From: Lishizhenia sp.
Lineage (GTDB): Bacteria > Bacteroidota > Bacteroidia > Flavobacteriales_D > Crocinitomicaceae
NCBI GenBank assembly: GCA_007117055.1
Contig: SKHH01000217.1
Span: 1 to 5,795, forward strand
Reading direction: 5' to 3'
Length of the DNA: 5,795 nt
Below the pieces are notes generated by a model. It was not told where the DNA came from, made no database searches, and saw only the letters and a list, made by a program, of their open reading frames with translations. The translations under genes were made by a program, and so were the position numbers. Every line of letters begins with the position of its first letter. The stretch's first letter is position 1. Below are positions 4,476 through 5,795 of this stretch, in pieces.

Positions 4476-5099
4476 ATGTCAGACACGATGTCTCCACCCC
4501 GAAATAATTGGCCTATTATGGAGCAGTTTTACACCATTCAAGGTGAGGGCTTCCATAGTGGTACAGCCGCCTACTTCATTCGTCTTGGAGGTTGTGACGT
4601 AGGGTGCGTTTGGTGCGATGTGAAAGAAAGTTGGGATGCAAATGCACACCCCCATGAGGAAAGTGAATCATTGATTCAAAAAGTAACTGATAGTGGGGCT
4701 GATTTTTGTGTGATTACCGGAGGAGAGCCAGCTATGTACGATATATCTGCACTTACTGAGCAATTAAAAAAGCAAAATATCTATTCAGCAATAGAAACAT
4801 CGGGATGCTATCCTTTACGCGGTGAAGTGGATTGGTACTGTTTTTCTCCTAAAAAGTTTAAAGCTCCGGTTGATGAAGCTTATCAAAAAGCAAATGAACT
4901 GAAAGTAGTGATTTATCATAAAAGTGATTTAGAATGGGCTGAGTCTCATGCGCAAAAAACAAATGATGATTGCGTGCTTTTCTTGCAACCCGAATGGTCA
5001 AAAGAGGCACAAATTTTGCCTTTGATTATCTCATACATAAAAAAACACCCAAAATGGCGTATCTCACTTCAAACGCACAAATACATGCAAATTCCGTAA
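4476..5099 (+). CDS. queE: 7-carboxy-7-deazaguanine synthase (radical SAM)
   Basis: QueE converts 6-carboxy-tetrahydropterin to 7-carboxy-7-deazaguanine, the committed ring contraction in making queuosine and related 7-deazapurines. It is a cytoplasmic homodimer using a 4Fe-4S cluster, SAM and Mg2+. From ATG 4476 the protein has 207 residues. It contains MEQFYTIQGEG (15-25), the cluster motif C40-x3-C44-x2-C47, TGGEP 81-85 for SAM binding, ETSG 107-110, SPKKFK 124-129, LQPEW 170-174 and a C-terminal SLQTHKYMQIP, all as in the Bacteroidota branch. The frame is open back to a TTG at 4401, but the extra 25 residues are unconserved in character and overlap promoter boxes. ATG 4476 or 4488 fits the usual length of about 205-210 aa. 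The next gene starts two bases after the stop. No other queuosine gene (queC, queD, queF) is in the window. Confidence 0.96.
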   Translation: MSDTMSPPRNNWPIMEQFYTIQGEGFHSGTAAYFIRLGGCDVGCVWCDVKESWDANAHPHEESESLIQKVTDSGADFCVITGGEPAMYDISALTEQLKKQNIYSAIETSGCYPLRGEVDWYCFSPKKFKAPVDEAYQKANELKVVIYHKSDLEWAESHAQKTNDDCVLFLQPEWSKEAQILPLIISYIKKHPKWRISLQTHKYMQIP

Positions 5100-5101
5100 T
5101 T

Positions 5102-5795
5102 ATGAAAACACAAACAATATCCCTTTTATACTTAGTTTTCTTTATTTTTTTATCTAGCTGCGCTTCGGCTCAACCTCGTGAAGGATTCGGTACGAAAAAC
5201 AAAAAGGCCATAAAGCTTTACTTAGAAGCTAGAGATACTCCAGGAAAAACGATTGATAGGTCTACTGGCGGTCCCAACTACGCAGGAGGAATAGAATTAC
5301 TCAAACAAGCATTGAGTAAAGATGAGAACTTTTTAGAAGCACATCAACTGATTGGTGAGTTTTACCGTATCACAAGGCAAAACCAGAAAGCCGTAAAACA
5401 TTTCAAACGCTCATTAGAAATAGAGCCGAGAGCTAATTTGAATGGACTACTTTATTTTGACATAGGAGAACTACAGTTTCAACAAGGGGAGTATAAAGAT
5501 GCAATCAATTATTTTGAAAAAATATTAAGTAATCGATATGGTGCAATTTCTCCCGAACTTTACAATGCTGCTGAAAGTTTAAAAGCAAGTGCTGAATTCG
5601 CCATAAACGCCAAAGAAAACCCAAAAAACATTGACCCGAAAAACATTGGACCTGGAATTAATACAGAATATCCAGAATACTTCCCTACCCTTACCGTAGA
5701 TGGTCGAACGATGTTATTTACCCGAGAAATCCCGAATAATGATAATTCACCAAGAGGTCAAGAAGATTTTTTCGTTTCTAACCTTACAGACAAAA
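5102..5795 (+). CDS. TPR and PD40 beta-propeller lipoprotein, 3' end outside the window
   Basis: The visible 231 codons begin with a lipoprotein signal: MKTQ, a hydrophobic stretch (7-17) and lipobox LSSC with Cys20, so the protein is probably lipid-anchored in the envelope. An SPase I site after ASA (21-23) is a weaker alternative. Residues about 60-143 contain at least two TPR units: ELLKQALSKDENFLEAHQLI with AVKHFKRSLEIEP, then LYFDIGELQFQQGEYKDAIN with YFEKIL. A probable third follows (ELYNAAESLKASAEFA). From about 189, YPEYFPTLTVDGRTMLFTR is a WD40-like PD40 repeat, the start of a beta-propeller. In Bacteroidota such proteins usually continue through more PD40 repeats to a C-terminal OmpA-like peptidoglycan-binding domain, not visible here. 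It begins two bases after queE and is likely translated from the same mRNA. Its role is presumably structural or scaffolding at the outer membrane; this is inferred from domains only. Confidence 0.9.
   Translation, partial: MKTQTISLLYLVFFIFLSSCASAQPREGFGTKNKKAIKLYLEARDTPGKTIDRSTGGPNYAGGIELLKQALSKDENFLEAHQLIGEFYRITRQNQKAVKHFKRSLEIEPRANLNGLLYFDIGELQFQQGEYKDAINYFEKILSNRYGAISPELYNAAESLKASAEFAINAKENPKNIDPKNIGPGINTEYPEYFPTLTVDGRTMLFTREIPNNDNSPRGQEDFFVSNLTDK

Overview
The window looks like a chromosomal stretch of a Bacteroidota member, most likely Flavobacteriia. The DNA is AT-rich, and genes lack clear Shine-Dalgarno sequences. Several genes are preceded by the Bacteroidota -7 promoter motif TAnnTTTG. 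The gene families fit too: a short DEAD-box helicase, a DUF6132 protein, a flavobacterial-type QueE and a TPR/PD40 lipoprotein. A closer placement (for example Crocinitomicaceae) would be a guess.

Positions 1-490 are a gene graveyard. On the minus strand there is a hairpin-plus-T-run terminator, a degenerate tRNA with a CAU anticodon just upstream of it, and a 47-codon N-terminal stub of an AAA-type ATPase. Positions 491-1612 encode an intact-looking DEAD-box RNA helicase (TTG start) that ends soon after its helicase core. Positions about 1784-2183 hold a decayed higBA toxin-antitoxin module: a HigB C-terminal remnant and a HigA antitoxin remnant, each broken by an in-frame TAA, the latter also cut off at its 3' end. 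The right edge of this remnant abuts the start of a four-helix membrane protein of unknown function (2201-2761).

After a 292-bp gap with one doubtful short ORF and a small palindrome, a DUF6132 small membrane protein (3054-3257) is followed by a YeiH/UPF0324-type putative sulfur-anion exporter (3315-4289). These two may form a sulfur-related membrane pair. Next comes queE (4476-5099), the radical SAM enzyme of the queuosine/7-deazaguanine pathway, with two TAnnTTTG boxes upstream. Two bases after its stop begins a TPR/PD40 outer-membrane-type lipoprotein that runs off the right edge; it is probably co-transcribed with queE.

All confident intact genes are on the plus strand; the tRNA and ATPase remnants are on the minus strand. 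I saw no CRISPR array, intact transposon or rRNA. I do not see a clearly new biological system. The most interesting items are the cluster of pseudogenes around the helicase, the DUF6132-YeiH pair with a palindrome between them, and the unknown four-helix membrane protein.
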